DNA of 18,241 bases, taken from Nitrososphaerota archaeon. Its GTDB lineage: Archaea; Thermoproteota; Nitrososphaeria; Nitrososphaerales; Nitrosopumilaceae. Position 1 is the first letter of the stretch; each line of letters opens with the position of its first letter. The stretch spans positions 1-18,241 of the forward strand of contig JADFLN010000021.1 of the NCBI GenBank assembly GCA_022564385.1, read 5' to 3'. The translations under genes and the position numbers were made by a program. Shown piece after piece: positions 7,691 through 15,113 of this stretch. Under the pieces are notes generated by a model. It was not told the DNA's origin. It saw only the letters and a program-made list of their open reading frames with translations, and did not search any database.

Positions 7691-7756
7691 TCTGGCACGC
7701 GGGATTTCGATGGGCGAACGGACCGCAAGGGATGATGAAAAAATCCGCGTGTCAGA
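7691..7756 (+). ncRNA. Candidate structured RNA: long GC-rich stem with a 33-nt internal region
   Basis: 7691-7707 pairs with 7741-7756 in a stem of about 16 base pairs with one bulged G (7703) and one G-U pair. Compensation at the G-U keeps pairing. The enclosed 7708-7740 is also GC-rich and contains CCGCAAGG (a GCAA GNRA tetraloop on two C-G pairs, 7723-7730), CGGACCG (7719-7725) and ATGATGA (7732-7738), which resembles a box C, although no CTGA D box is present. The GC content stands far above the surrounding DNA, a classic mark of RNA genes in AT-rich archaea. The preceding 7661-7688 is AT-rich and could hold a TATA box. The strand is assumed. It could be an independent small RNA or a 5' leader element of the zinc-ribbon gene 62 nt downstream. 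No known family was recognised. Confidence 0.55.
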
Positions 7757-7787
7757 TTAATATCGATCAGTTAAGAATGTGGGAACG

Positions 7788-7795
7788 CTTTTATG
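7788..7795 (+). promoter_or_regulatory. TATA box of the zinc-ribbon gene
   Basis: CTTTTATG centres about 27 nt before GTG 7819. If it is used, the mRNA is leaderless and the RNA stem at 7691-7756 lies upstream of it, as a separate transcript rather than a leader. Confidence 0.45.
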
Positions 7796-7818
7796 GAAAA
7801 AATTAAGCCAAGTCATCA

Positions 7819-8127
7819 GTGCCTAACTGCCCAGAATGTACAGCGAGAGAGAAAAAGAAGATTCAAACAAAATATGAAGCAGACACTCCAGAAGAAGATA
7901 GAGGCAGAGACGATTTATACAAATTGTTTGATACGATTGAAATTCCAATGAAGATGGACACTAATACAAAGAATTTCATTTGTAAAAGATGTGGATTATA
8001 CGCAACAAGAGAACAGGTATCAGACATTCGATACAAACTAAATCAAAGAGAGAAAACACGTGAAGATAAACATGATGACTATCTGGAATGGTGGTCAAAA
8101 AGTAAAAAGGAAAAACAGGAAAACTAG
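7819..8127 (+). CDS. Small zinc-ribbon protein, function unknown
   Basis: 102 residues. CPEC at residues 4-7 and CKRC at about 55-58 make two CxxC knuckles about 50 residues apart, a likely single zinc site. The C-terminal 40 residues are highly charged (Lys, Arg, Glu) and probably helical. There is no signal peptide or membrane span. The protein could bind nucleic acid, but the exact family is not recognised. The start is GTG 7819, with the cysteine pair immediately after it and a TATA-like box 27 nt upstream. The gene stands alone between the candidate RNA and a broken gene. Confidence 0.7.
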   Translation: MPNCPECTAREKKKIQTKYEADTPEEDRGRDDLYKLFDTIEIPMKMDTNTKNFICKRCGLYATREQVSDIRYKLNQREKTREDKHDDYLEWWSKSKKEKQEN

Positions 8128-8227
8128 AGCAAATTTAGTATAGATAAAAAAAGAAAGATAAAATTTCTAATTGAATTTCAGATGAAATTTAGAATACAAA
8201 ATTTAAGAAACCTGAAGAGCTGAAAAA
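8128..8227. other. AT-rich intergenic stretch with a TATA-like box
   Basis: No gene is visible here. AAATTTAAG at 8198-8206 centres about 26 nt before ATG 8228 and looks like the promoter of the broken gene that follows. The rest, to 8513, is covered by that gene. Confidence 0.4.
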
Positions 8228-8511
8228 ATGAGATACATTCTTGAGTTTTATGATGCAGAAAACAAAATAGATCTCAGTTGTATGATTCAATAGAAGATGA
8301 AAAACATATTGTTACAATGAATTTACCAAAAAAAAAAGAGTTAGAGAAGGAAACTGTTTATGAATTTATTTTTGATCAACACAAAGCTCCACTAAGCAAA
8401 AAGGTTTCAGAATATCAAGAAAAGAGATTGCTATGAATGCAATTTGAATTAAAGTCACATGAATTGATAGATATACAATCTGAGGCTACAAATGATAATT
8501 CAGAAGAATAA
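8228..8511 (+). pseudogene. Broken small gene: one frameshift and one in-frame TGA
   Basis: From ATG 8228 the frame reads MRYILEFYDAENKIDLS and then stops at TAG 8291. A shift of one base near 8270-8280 gives a continuous protein-like reading (LYDSIEDEKHIVTMNLP, then ELEKETVYEFIFDQHKAPLS and KKVSEYQEKRLL) to TGA 8434. The same frame resumes immediately with ATG 8437, MQFELKSHELIDIQSEATND, to TAA 8511. Joined, this would be a small acidic cytoplasmic protein of about 94 residues. A run of ten A residues lies at 8328-8337. A TATA-like box lies 26 nt before ATG 8228. The family is not recognised. It may be a decayed gene or a real gene damaged by sequence errors; two short adjacent genes (8317-8436 and 8437-8511) are a weaker alternative. 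Confidence 0.5.
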
Positions 8512-8513
8512 AA

Positions 8514-9311
8514 CTAGTCTTTTGTAGAATCTAACTGCTTTTTGAAAGATATTCCCAATATTGGATTGATAAAATATGGAAATGTGTTTTTCATCCATAC
8601 TGCGCCACGTACTACAGATGGAACTATGATTTCCAGTCTTGGAGAGTTTGCTGCCTTTAGAATTGTTTTTGCTACAGTTTTTGAACTAAGTGACATTGGT
8701 GAATACTTTGGCATTTTTTCAAATGATGGATGATCAAAAAAGTTAGTTCTAACCATAATTGGACTAACAACAGTAATTTCAACTCCAGTATTTTTTAGTT
8801 CATGTTTAAGACCCTCTGAAAATCCTAACATTGCAAATTTAGATGCACAGTACGAAGCGATTCCAGGTAAACCAAAGCTTGCTGCAACAGATGCAACATT
8901 TACTATATGACCAGATTTCTTCTTCAGCATTGATGGAAGAAAATTTTTAATACAATAAATCATACCAAAGTAATTTGTTTCCATCTGTGATTCTATCTCA
9001 TCTATAGAAAGATCAGATACAGTGCCATAAATGGCAAAACCAGCGTTATTTACCAAAATATCTATAAAATCAAATTTTTCTAAAACCATTTTTGACATTT
9101 CTTTTACTTGATCTTTTTTTGAAATATCACATTGACAGACTAGTGAAGATACATGAAATTCCTTTAATTCATTTGCAACTTGGTCAAGTTTGTCTTTTCT
9201 TCTTGCAACCAAAACTATGTTTGCACCTAGTTTTGCAAATTCTATTGCAGTCTCTTTACCAATGCCAGATGATGCACCAGTAATTAGAACCACTTTATTT
9301 TTAAAATCCAC
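8514..9311 (-). CDS. Short-chain dehydrogenase/reductase (SDR)
   Basis: 265 residues, a classical SDR of normal length. TGASSGIG at 11-18 is the NAD(P)-binding loop, and ARRKDK after the second strand (36-41) suggests NADP preference. NNAG is at 88-91. The catalytic set is Asn113, Ser141, Tyr154 and Lys158 (YCASK). It would reduce or oxidise a carbonyl/alcohol substrate; the C-terminal 40 residues are hydrophobic and aromatic (WMKNTFPYFINPILG), as in SDRs acting on lipids such as 3-ketosphinganine-type substrates, but that is only a hint. The start is GTG 9311; an ATG just upstream is out of frame. It lies 34 nt behind the flippase-like gene on the same strand, probably one operon. Confidence 0.88.
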   Translation of the reverse strand: MDFKNKVVLITGASSGIGKETAIEFAKLGANIVLVARRKDKLDQVANELKEFHVSSLVCQCDISKKDQVKEMSKMVLEKFDFIDILVNNAGFAIYGTVSDLSIDEIESQMETNYFGMIYCIKNFLPSMLKKKSGHIVNVASVAASFGLPGIASYCASKFAMLGFSEGLKHELKNTGVEITVVSPIMVRTNFFDHPSFEKMPKYSPMSLSSKTVAKTILKAANSPRLEIIVPSVVRGAVWMKNTFPYFINPILGISFKKQLDSTKD

Positions 9312-9345
9312 ATATCAAAAAAATCATATGAAGATAAAGTGGTTT

Positions 9346-10362
9346 CTATGTGGCTTGTGTTTTTGATATCTTACTCAAGGCTAATTTTACTAAAAGTAGC
9401 CAAGTTATGAGAATTGGAACATAATAAGTTGCAATTCTCCATCCAATAACTGCATCCCAAGCAACAACTCCCTTAGGTATATCAAAATTAAACGGATTCA
9501 AATTATTGATATATGCTACAATTCCAAATTCAGCCAGTCCAGAGCCACCTATGGTAATAGGCAAGTTTGCGATTGCATTGGCACCCATTACTGCCATGAT
9601 TGAATCAAATGCATTAATCACATATCCTGTTCCCATTGCAATAATCATAAATGATATTCCATAAAATAACCAAGATACAAATGAGAGTAGAAAAGATACT
9701 AGAAAGACTTTTTTAGATTCTGGAGTTTTAATGTTTTCTCTGATCATCAAACATGTTTCTTCCATCCAGGAATTTGTTTGATCAATGATTTTTACACCTT
9801 TTTCTTTTCCCAATTTTTTAACAATAATTTCTAGTACATTTGGAACTTGGAATGTATGTTTGACAGATAAAAAGAACATAACTGTCCATAAAGTTGTTAT
9901 AGAAATACTGGTAATTAAAATAATTATTCCTACAACATATGCCCCATTCAATAATGCAATTATTCCAGCCAAAATAGATAACAGGCCTGCTGCAAGAACT
10001 TCAGTTACAATATCCATAATTGCAATCCATGTGGCTTTTGAAAGTTTTACCCCCTTTTTTTTCAAGTAATAAATTACAATAAATTCTGCCCCAACAAACA
10101 TCGGAGTTGTAAATTTGATAAATTCACTGCCAATTCTTACACCCATTAATTTCCAAAAAGAATCAAAGTTGCCAAGATATTTTCTTGTAATGTATACAAA
10201 CTTGATTCCTTGAAAACCTAATTTAATAATCATCGCAAGAACTGCGCCAACAAACGGAAAGAATCCTATTGCCAATACATCTTCAACTTTGATATCAAAT
10301 TGAATGGCAATAATGAAAATAGGAATTAGGGTAACAGGTATGGCTACAAGTCTCCAATTCAT
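9346..10362 (-). CDS. Flippase-like integral membrane protein (LPG synthase TM / UPF0104 family)
   Basis: 338 residues with about eight hydrophobic membrane segments and no soluble domain. The pattern fits the lysylphosphatidylglycerol-synthase transmembrane or AglD C-terminal family: VRIGSEFIKFTTP near residue 75, the conserved GGSGLAEFGIVAY motif near 270 and GWRIATYYVPI near 310. Members are linked to transbilayer movement of lipids or lipid-linked sugars, but the substrate is not readable here. The start is ATG 10362, divergent from the GPN GTPase gene with 81 nt between. The downstream SDR gene suggests a shared role in envelope lipid metabolism. Confidence 0.8.
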   Translation of the reverse strand: MNWRLVAIPVTLIPIFIIAIQFDIKVEDVLAIGFFPFVGAVLAMIIKLGFQGIKFVYITRKYLGNFDSFWKLMGVRIGSEFIKFTTPMFVGAEFIVIYYLKKKGVKLSKATWIAIMDIVTEVLAAGLLSILAGIIALLNGAYVVGIIILITSISITTLWTVMFFLSVKHTFQVPNVLEIIVKKLGKEKGVKIIDQTNSWMEETCLMIRENIKTPESKKVFLVSFLLSFVSWLFYGISFMIIAMGTGYVINAFDSIMAVMGANAIANLPITIGGSGLAEFGIVAYINNLNPFNFDIPKGVVAWDAVIGWRIATYYVPILITWLLLVKLALSKISKTQAT

Positions 10363-10414
10363 ATCAAGTTTTTTTAAATAATCAAATATGAAAGTTGATG
10401 GTAAAGCTAGTTTG

Positions 10415-10423
10415 AAATATAAG
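10415..10423 (+). promoter_or_regulatory. TATA box of the GPN GTPase-thrB-queC operon
   Basis: AAATATAAG centres 25 nt before TTG 10444, which supports that TTG as a leaderless start. Confidence 0.55.
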
Positions 10424-10443
10424 CAAAGAGAAATTAGACAAGA

Positions 10444-11202
10444 TTGAAAACAATTTTTATTTCCGGTACAGCTGGTGCAGGAAAATCATTGCTAACATCA
10501 AAATTATATGATTATTACACAAAAAATAGAGCATTTGCAGCTATTTTGAACTTAGATCCAGGTGTAGAGAATATGCCATATACTTGTGATATTGATGTTA
10601 GAGATTATGTTGATTATGTATCTATAATGCAAAAGTATGATCTTGGTCCAAATGGTGCTTTAGTAATGGCAAATGATTTGATTGCATCAAAAATTGATGA
10701 AATCCAAAATGAAGTGAATAGAGTAAATCCGGATTATCTAATTGTTGATACACCTGGACAAATTGAATTGTTTGCATATCGTTCTAGTGGACCTTTTCTT
10801 GTAGAAAATATTTCATCAGAAGAAAAAACAAATATCTTTCTTTTTGATGGTGCTTTAATTACTACACCGGTAAATTTTGTTTCAATTGCACTTCTTGCAA
10901 CATCAATAAAATTACGTCTGAATATATCAACAGTTAATGTATTAACAAAAACAGATCTTATTGGTACCAAGCTTAAAGACATACTACAATGGACCACAAG
11001 TCTGAGTAAGTTAGAAGATGCGATTGGCAAAGAAGCAGATGGAGAAACCTATTCATTAACTACAAACATTTTACGGGGTTTGAATTTTGGTGGATTTGCA
11101 CAGGGATTGATTCCAATTTCAAATGTTACAGGAGATGGTTTTGTGAATCTTGAAGGGGCCCTTAGCAGAATTCTTAACTTGGGTGAAGAGATAGAAGACT
11201 AG
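10444..11202 (+). CDS. GPN-loop GTPase
   Basis: 252 residues. It has the P-loop GTAGAGKS (8-15), the signature GPN triplet (GPNG, 69-72) that completes the partner active site in the homodimer, DTPGQIE (103-109) as switch II, and TKTD near residue 168 as the guanine specificity motif. Archaea carry one such protein, homologous to the eukaryotic Gpn1-3 proteins that help assemble and import RNA polymerase II; the archaeal role is not settled. The start is TTG 10444, next to the P-loop as in the family and 25 nt after a TATA box. It is the first gene of a plus-strand operon; thrB follows almost immediately. Confidence 0.92.
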   Translation: MKTIFISGTAGAGKSLLTSKLYDYYTKNRAFAAILNLDPGVENMPYTCDIDVRDYVDYVSIMQKYDLGPNGALVMANDLIASKIDEIQNEVNRVNPDYLIVDTPGQIELFAYRSSGPFLVENISSEEKTNIFLFDGALITTPVNFVSIALLATSIKLRLNISTVNVLTKTDLIGTKLKDILQWTTSLSKLEDAIGKEADGETYSLTTNILRGLNFGGFAQGLIPISNVTGDGFVNLEGALSRILNLGEEIED

Positions 11203-11217
11203 TTGACATCAAAGATT

Positions 11218-12126
11218 ATGATAAAGGCACCATCATCTACTGCAAATTTAGGTCCAGGGTTTGATGTATTTGGATTAGCAATAGATGCATTTCATGATGA
11301 AATAACACTAACCAAAACAAAAAGTGGAATTACTATAATCACAGATGATAAGATTCCAACAAATCCTAAAAATAATACTGCAGGATTGGTTGTAAAAAAT
11401 ATGAAAAAAAAATTTAAGATCAAATGCGGTATTGAAATTAAAATCAAGAAAGGTGTTCCTGCAGGATTTGGAATAGGAAGTAGTGCAGCATCAGCAGCGG
11501 CTGCAGCAGTAGCATTTGATAAACTGTTTTCACTAAAGCTTGATGGAAACTCTTTAGTAGAATTTGCAGGTTCTGGAGAAAAAGCTAGTGCTGGCTCAGT
11601 TCATTATGATAATGTTGCTGCTTCTGTTTTGGGAGGATTTGTAATTGTAAAGACAAATCCTTTAGATATCATCAGGGTAGAACCTCCAACAAATCTTAGA
11701 ATGTGTATTGCAATTCCAGATATTGTCGTTCCAAAAAAGAAGACCAAAGTATCAAGAGGAGTAATTCCAAAGAAAATTAAGCTGACTGATAGTATTTTGA
11801 ATCTATCAAATGCATCAGCAATTGTTGCAGGATTTATGAGAAAAGATCCTACATTGATTGGAAGTTCAATTAAAGATGTGATAATTGAACCTGCAAGACA
11901 ACATATGATACCAGGATTTGCAAAAGTAAAGCAGAATGCCCTAAAAGCAGGAGCATTGGGTGTTACAATAAGCGGAGCAGGGCCATCAGTAATTGCATTT
12001 TCAAAAAGTTCTGCTGATTTGAAAAAAATTTGTCTAGCTATGGCAAGAGGATTTGCATCTACAAATACAAAATGTAAGACAATAATCTGTAAACCTAGTA
12101 AAGGTGCAGCAGACAAAAGAAAATAA
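11218..12126 (+). CDS. thrB: Homoserine kinase
   Basis: 302 residues from ATG 11218 (307 from TTG 11203). A GHMP-family kinase that phosphorylates homoserine in threonine synthesis. The N-terminal APSSTANLGPGFDVFG is the homoserine kinase signature, the ATP-binding glycine loop PAGFGIGSSAAS is at about 81-92, and SGAGPSVIAF near the C-terminus is the third GHMP motif. I prefer ATG 11218 because it places the STANLGPGFD motif at residue 7, as in the family; TTG 11203 directly abuts the upstream stop. It sits between the GPN GTPase and queC in one operon. Confidence 0.93.
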   Translation: MIKAPSSTANLGPGFDVFGLAIDAFHDEITLTKTKSGITIITDDKIPTNPKNNTAGLVVKNMKKKFKIKCGIEIKIKKGVPAGFGIGSSAASAAAAAVAFDKLFSLKLDGNSLVEFAGSGEKASAGSVHYDNVAASVLGGFVIVKTNPLDIIRVEPPTNLRMCIAIPDIVVPKKKTKVSRGVIPKKIKLTDSILNLSNASAIVAGFMRKDPTLIGSSIKDVIIEPARQHMIPGFAKVKQNALKAGALGVTISGAGPSVIAFSKSSADLKKICLAMARGFASTNTKCKTIICKPSKGAADKRK

Positions 12127-12142
12127 TTTTAGATGTGATTTA

Positions 12143-12817
12143 ATGAAAAAAGCAGTTATTGTTTTTAGTGGAGGAATTGATTCTGTTTGTGCAGTTTCAT
12201 TTTTGAGGTCAAGATATGAGTTTTATGGTATTACGTTTTCATATGGTCAAAAGGCAAGCAAAGAGATCACAGCAGCAAAATCTTTTGCAAAGAAACTTGG
12301 ATTAAAGCAGCATAAAATTATCGATATTGGTTTTATGAAAGAGTTGTATGGTGATTCTAACGTTCTAACAAGCACAAAAAGAGAAATTCCTAGTAAATTT
12401 GAGTATTCAATTGTAGTTCCAATTAGAAATGCAGTATTTCTATCAATTGCATCTGCATGGGCTTTTACACTTAATGCCTCACTAGTTGTGTATGGTGCAC
12501 ATACTGGAGATAAACACTATCCTGATTGTAGACCAACTTTTACAAAAAAACTAGAAGCTGCGTTTAATCAAGGAGAGATTGATGGAATCAATTCAGGATT
12601 ACGAAAAACTATTGAAATTTGGTCACCTTATCGTGAGGGATTATCAAAGAGTGATTTACTAAAAACTGGAATGAAAGTTTTGGGGGATTCTATCTTTAAG
12701 ACTTGGAGTTGTTACTCAAATAAAAAATATCATTGTGGAGTTTGTGAATCATGCAATAACAGAAAAATTGCTTTTCAAAAAACTGGCATTACAGATAAAA
12801 CAAAATATCTTAAATAA
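12143..12817 (+). CDS. queC: 7-cyano-7-deazaguanine (preQ0) synthase
   Basis: 224 residues. It converts 7-carboxy-7-deazaguanine to preQ0 using ATP and ammonia; in archaea preQ0 is inserted into tRNA and becomes archaeosine. It has an intact PP-loop SGGIDS (9-14), SYGQKA after the second strand, and a C-terminal zinc site formed by CYSNKKYHCGVCESC. The open frame extends upstream to 12104, but ATG 12143 gives the normal family start just before the PP-loop and lies 16 nt after the thrB stop. AGATGTGAT at 12131-12139 may act as a weak Shine-Dalgarno. FolE and QueE are encoded nearby on the other strand. Confidence 0.94.
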   Translation: MKKAVIVFSGGIDSVCAVSFLRSRYEFYGITFSYGQKASKEITAAKSFAKKLGLKQHKIIDIGFMKELYGDSNVLTSTKREIPSKFEYSIVVPIRNAVFLSIASAWAFTLNASLVVYGAHTGDKHYPDCRPTFTKKLEAAFNQGEIDGINSGLRKTIEIWSPYREGLSKSDLLKTGMKVLGDSIFKTWSCYSNKKYHCGVCESCNNRKIAFQKTGITDKTKYLK

Positions 12818-12819
12818 TT

Positions 12820-13071
12820 CTAGTAACTATTTCCAAGAATCTTCTTTTTTAGAATAAAACCTCTAATTCCAATATACCAAATTAAGAAGAATGCCCCAAA
12901 AATTCCTGTAATCATATAGTTATGGATATCTACTGGAAGTTCTCCAAAAGAGTCAGTAATTTTAACTGATGCTAGAAAAGAGATTATGATAACCAATATA
13001 CATTCTATTGCATACCATATCCAATGAGGAAATGATTCCTTTGGAATGTGAATATTTGAATGCACTACCAT
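12820..13071 (-). CDS. Small two-span membrane protein, function unknown
   Basis: 83 residues with two hydrophobic segments: WYAIECILVIIISFLASV (about residues 19-36) and NYMITGIFGAFFLIWYIGI (about 51-69). The N-terminal 15 residues are polar with several histidines (MVVHSNIHIPKESFPHW), and the tail is basic (FILKKKILG). The start is ATG 13071. It ends 2 nt from the convergent queC and lies 43 nt after folE on the same strand, so it may be cotranscribed with folE. No family is recognised. Confidence 0.65.
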   Translation of the reverse strand: MVVHSNIHIPKESFPHWIWYAIECILVIIISFLASVKITDSFGELPVDIHNYMITGIFGAFFLIWYIGIRGFILKKKILGNSY

Positions 13072-13114
13072 GATTGTAATTAAAAAGATAGATTATTTAA
13101 TTTTTCAGTATATT

Positions 13115-13672
13115 CTAAAAAGTAGAGTCTGAGGCACGTTTCTTGATGAGTGCTATTATACTCTCTTTTTCCTCCTTATTTTCATAAATTCCTCTAAATG
13201 CTGATGAAGAAAGCGTCACATCATTTCTAACACCACGCATTTTCATACAGAGGTGTTCTGCATCAGCAAAAACTACAACACCTTTTACACCTTGAGCATA
13301 CAGCTCATCTGCAATATTCTTGGTTAGTCGTTCTTGAATTTGCAGTCTCTTTGAATATTTTTCTACTAATCTGACAAGTTTTGATATTCCAAAAACTCTA
13401 CCATTTGGTGAGTATGCAATATGGATCTTCCCAAAAAATGGTAACATATGGTGTTCACACATAGAATAAAATTGAATATTACGTGCAATAACTACATCAG
13501 AGTCTTCTGAAAATTGTACAGATAACTCTGAATCAGAATCATATCCAGAAAAGATCTCTTTGTACATATTTGCAATTCTTTCAGGTGTCTCTCGTAATCC
13601 TTCGCGAGTTGGATCCTCACCAACCTCAATAATTAATTCTCTTATGAGTTTTTTTACACGTTCTTTATCCAT
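13115..13672 (-). CDS. folE: GTP cyclohydrolase I, type IA
   Basis: 185 residues, the usual length. It converts GTP to 7,8-dihydroneopterin triphosphate, the first step of 7-deazaguanine (and pterin) synthesis. Cys72 and His75 in CEHH, with Cys142 in HLCMKMRG, are the zinc ligands, and GEDPTREGLRETPERI (18-33) is the family N-terminal signature. Finding type IA with the zinc cysteines is notable because many archaea use the unrelated MptA/FolE2-type enzyme. The start is ATG 13672, 64 nt after the queE stop on the same strand. Given queE and queC nearby, the main product is probably preQ0 for archaeosine. Confidence 0.94.
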   Translation of the reverse strand: MDKERVKKLIRELIIEVGEDPTREGLRETPERIANMYKEIFSGYDSDSELSVQFSEDSDVVIARNIQFYSMCEHHMLPFFGKIHIAYSPNGRVFGISKLVRLVEKYSKRLQIQERLTKNIADELYAQGVKGVVVFADAEHLCMKMRGVRNDVTLSSSAFRGIYENKEEKESIIALIKKRASDSTF

Positions 13673-13736
13673 TTGATATTCTCACAGAATTTTTCTAGTA
13701 TTTGAACCTAGTCGAATTTTTAGGCAAGTGTTAATG

Positions 13737-14450
13737 TTACGGGGCTCCGATGAATTTGTGTAACTGAGGGACTACCTTGACATCAATATAGTAAGGATAT
13801 ACTATATCATACAAATTCAATAAAAGCTCTAGTGATGGTTCAGAGACACCATAAGTAGGCTGAATTACAAATCCATCAATATCATCTTTAGAGATAACAT
13901 CAAAAATTTGATTTGTCAATTCTTCAAATTCGTTTAACTGAGTTTTTGAGCTAACTACAATTTTGATGTAAGTTATTTTCTTTGTCTTTACAGAGGATTC
14001 AAGACATTTCATTGCATGAATAATTAATTTTTCATAGTGTTTAGAGTCTACAAAATCAGAGTCTTTTGTTTTAAATTCAATTTTGACGATATCAAAAAAT
14101 GGTAAAACATGATTGAATCTATCAATATCAAAACATGATGATTCAAGGTACGTAGGAATTTTTTTGTCTTGGATATGCTTTGCGAGAAGGGCTACTGCTT
14201 CGTGTTGGATTAATGGATCACCTCCAGTAAAATTTACTTTGTAAGTTTGATTTTTAAGATTAGAATCAATTAGTTGGTTTGCTTCTTCAATTGTATATTC
14301 TGTACCAGAATCAAGTGGGAGAGATTCTAGGGTATCACAGTAAAAACAGGTAAAAGGACATCCTGCAAGTCTAACAAATAGAGTCTTTGTTCCATAAAGA
14401 ATACCTTCGCCTTCAACTGATGTAAATATCTCAAATAGTCTTACTTTCAA
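13737..14450 (-). CDS. queE: 7-carboxy-7-deazaguanine synthase, radical SAM
   Basis: 237 residues. It ring-contracts 6-carboxytetrahydropterin to 7-carboxy-7-deazaguanine. Cys31, Cys35 and Cys38 (GCPFTCFYCD) bind the [4Fe-4S] cluster, SVEGEG (11-16) is the QueE N-terminal signature, and NFTGGDPLIQ near residue 75 is the SAM-binding GGDP region; this family usually has TGGEP. The start is TTG 14450; a TATA-like AATAAATAA (14474-14482) centres about 28 nt upstream. It sits ahead of folE on the minus strand and across from queC. The partner QueD, which makes its substrate, is not in this window. Confidence 0.93.
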   Translation of the reverse strand: MKVRLFEIFTSVEGEGILYGTKTLFVRLAGCPFTCFYCDTLESLPLDSGTEYTIEEANQLIDSNLKNQTYKVNFTGGDPLIQHEAVALLAKHIQDKKIPTYLESSCFDIDRFNHVLPFFDIVKIEFKTKDSDFVDSKHYEKLIIHAMKCLESSVKTKKITYIKIVVSSKTQLNEFEELTNQIFDVISKDDIDGFVIQPTYGVSEPSLELLLNLYDIVYPYYIDVKVVPQLHKFIGAP

Positions 14451-14473
14451 GTAATTATAGTAATTTTTTTCAT

Positions 14474-14482
14474 TATTTATTC
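14474..14482 (-). promoter_or_regulatory. TATA-like box of queE
   Basis: On the minus strand AATAAATAA centres about 28 nt before TTG 14450, supporting that start and a queE-folE message separate from the upstream small gene. Confidence 0.45.
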
Positions 14483-14491
14483 AATGAGTTT

Positions 14492-14692
14492 CTAATGCAT
14501 TGCAGGTTCTTTTGAATAGAACAATCCAGAGATAAAGAACACTACTCCTAAGATTCCAATAATGCTACCAATAAGTTCCACTTGATTTTGGAAGTAACTC
14601 TCCATTGGAGCCCATAACCATGCCATTAAAGCACCAAATACAATCATTGGAACTCCTACTCCAACTGTAATTGCTTTAGAGGCCATACTCAT
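14492..14692 (-). CDS. Small two-span membrane protein, function unknown
   Basis: 66 residues, almost all hydrophobic: VGVGVPMIVFGALMAWLW (about 11-28) and LIGSIIGILGVVFFISGLFY (about 40-59) separated by the polar loop APMESYFQNQVE, with a short tail SKEPAMH. The start is ATG 14692; an AT-rich element at 14702-14722 lies upstream. It is 41 nt ahead of queE. No family is recognised; the size and clean two-span layout suggest a real small membrane protein. Confidence 0.6.
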   Translation of the reverse strand: MSMASKAITVGVGVPMIVFGALMAWLWAPMESYFQNQVELIGSIIGILGVVFFISGLFYSKEPAMH

Positions 14693-14762
14693 GTTGTTTA
14701 GAAAATATATATGAAGTTTATGAAAAATTTAGCGGATTTGTTTTGCTTGTTCTAGTTTCAGT

Positions 14763-15113
14763 TTATTGACTGAGATCAACTATGAGTTGCTTTGCAGAGA
14801 TGATCTTATTTTCAGAATCATAGGTAATTACATAGAGCATTGCATATGAACTACCAGGGAATGGAGTTACATTGTTAAATGTTATATTATTACCAGTTGT
14901 AAATTTTTCAGTATTTGGATTACAACTAACACAGCCTATTTTGTAATTTGTTGCTTTATCATCATAATTCCAAGTAATTTTAACAGTTGCAGAATTGCCA
15001 TCATAATTCAATGCAAGTATTCTAACATTATCAAGTGATTCAGCAAATGCAGGATTGCCTAAAATCATACTAGCCACCAAGATTAACAAGCCAAATGATG
15101 TGATAACTTTCAA
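14763..15113 (-). CDS. Small secreted protein with a fibronectin III-like beta domain
   Basis: 116 residues. There is a signal peptide to about residue 24 (LLILVASMILGNPAFAES), then a single beta domain: VRILALNYDGNSATVKITW, ATNYKIGCVSC, NNVTPFPGSSYAMLYVITYD. The strand pattern, with W and Y at core positions, resembles fibronectin type III modules. Cys-Val-Ser-Cys is a CxxC pair that could be a disulfide or a metal site. Its TTG start overlaps the TGA of the upstream membrane regulator gene in a TTGA (15110-15113), so translation is probably coupled. Interaction with the external part of that regulator is an attractive inference. Confidence 0.75.
   Translation of the reverse strand: MKVITSFGLLILVASMILGNPAFAESLDNVRILALNYDGNSATVKITWNYDDKATNYKIGCVSCNPNTEKFTTGNNITFNNVTPFPGSSYAMLYVITYDSENKIISAKQLIVDLSQ

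Noticed and set aside
7691..7756. tRNA gene
   Set aside because: The outer 7 bp and total length near 70 nt fit, but the stem continues without a break, and there is no T-loop GTTCGAATC, D-arm or anticodon arm.
7691..7756. Hammerhead ribozyme or fluoride riboswitch
   Set aside because: GATGATGA, CGAA and GATG words recall these cores, but the order and spacing leave no room for the required helices or pseudoknot.
11604..12116. 170-codon open frame on the minus strand
   Set aside because: It is antisense to homoserine kinase, whose plus-strand motifs are complete; the frame is a shadow.
12104..12142. Longer QueC start overlapping thrB
   Set aside because: The extra 13 residues are polar and unlike the family; ATG 12143 places the PP-loop normally.
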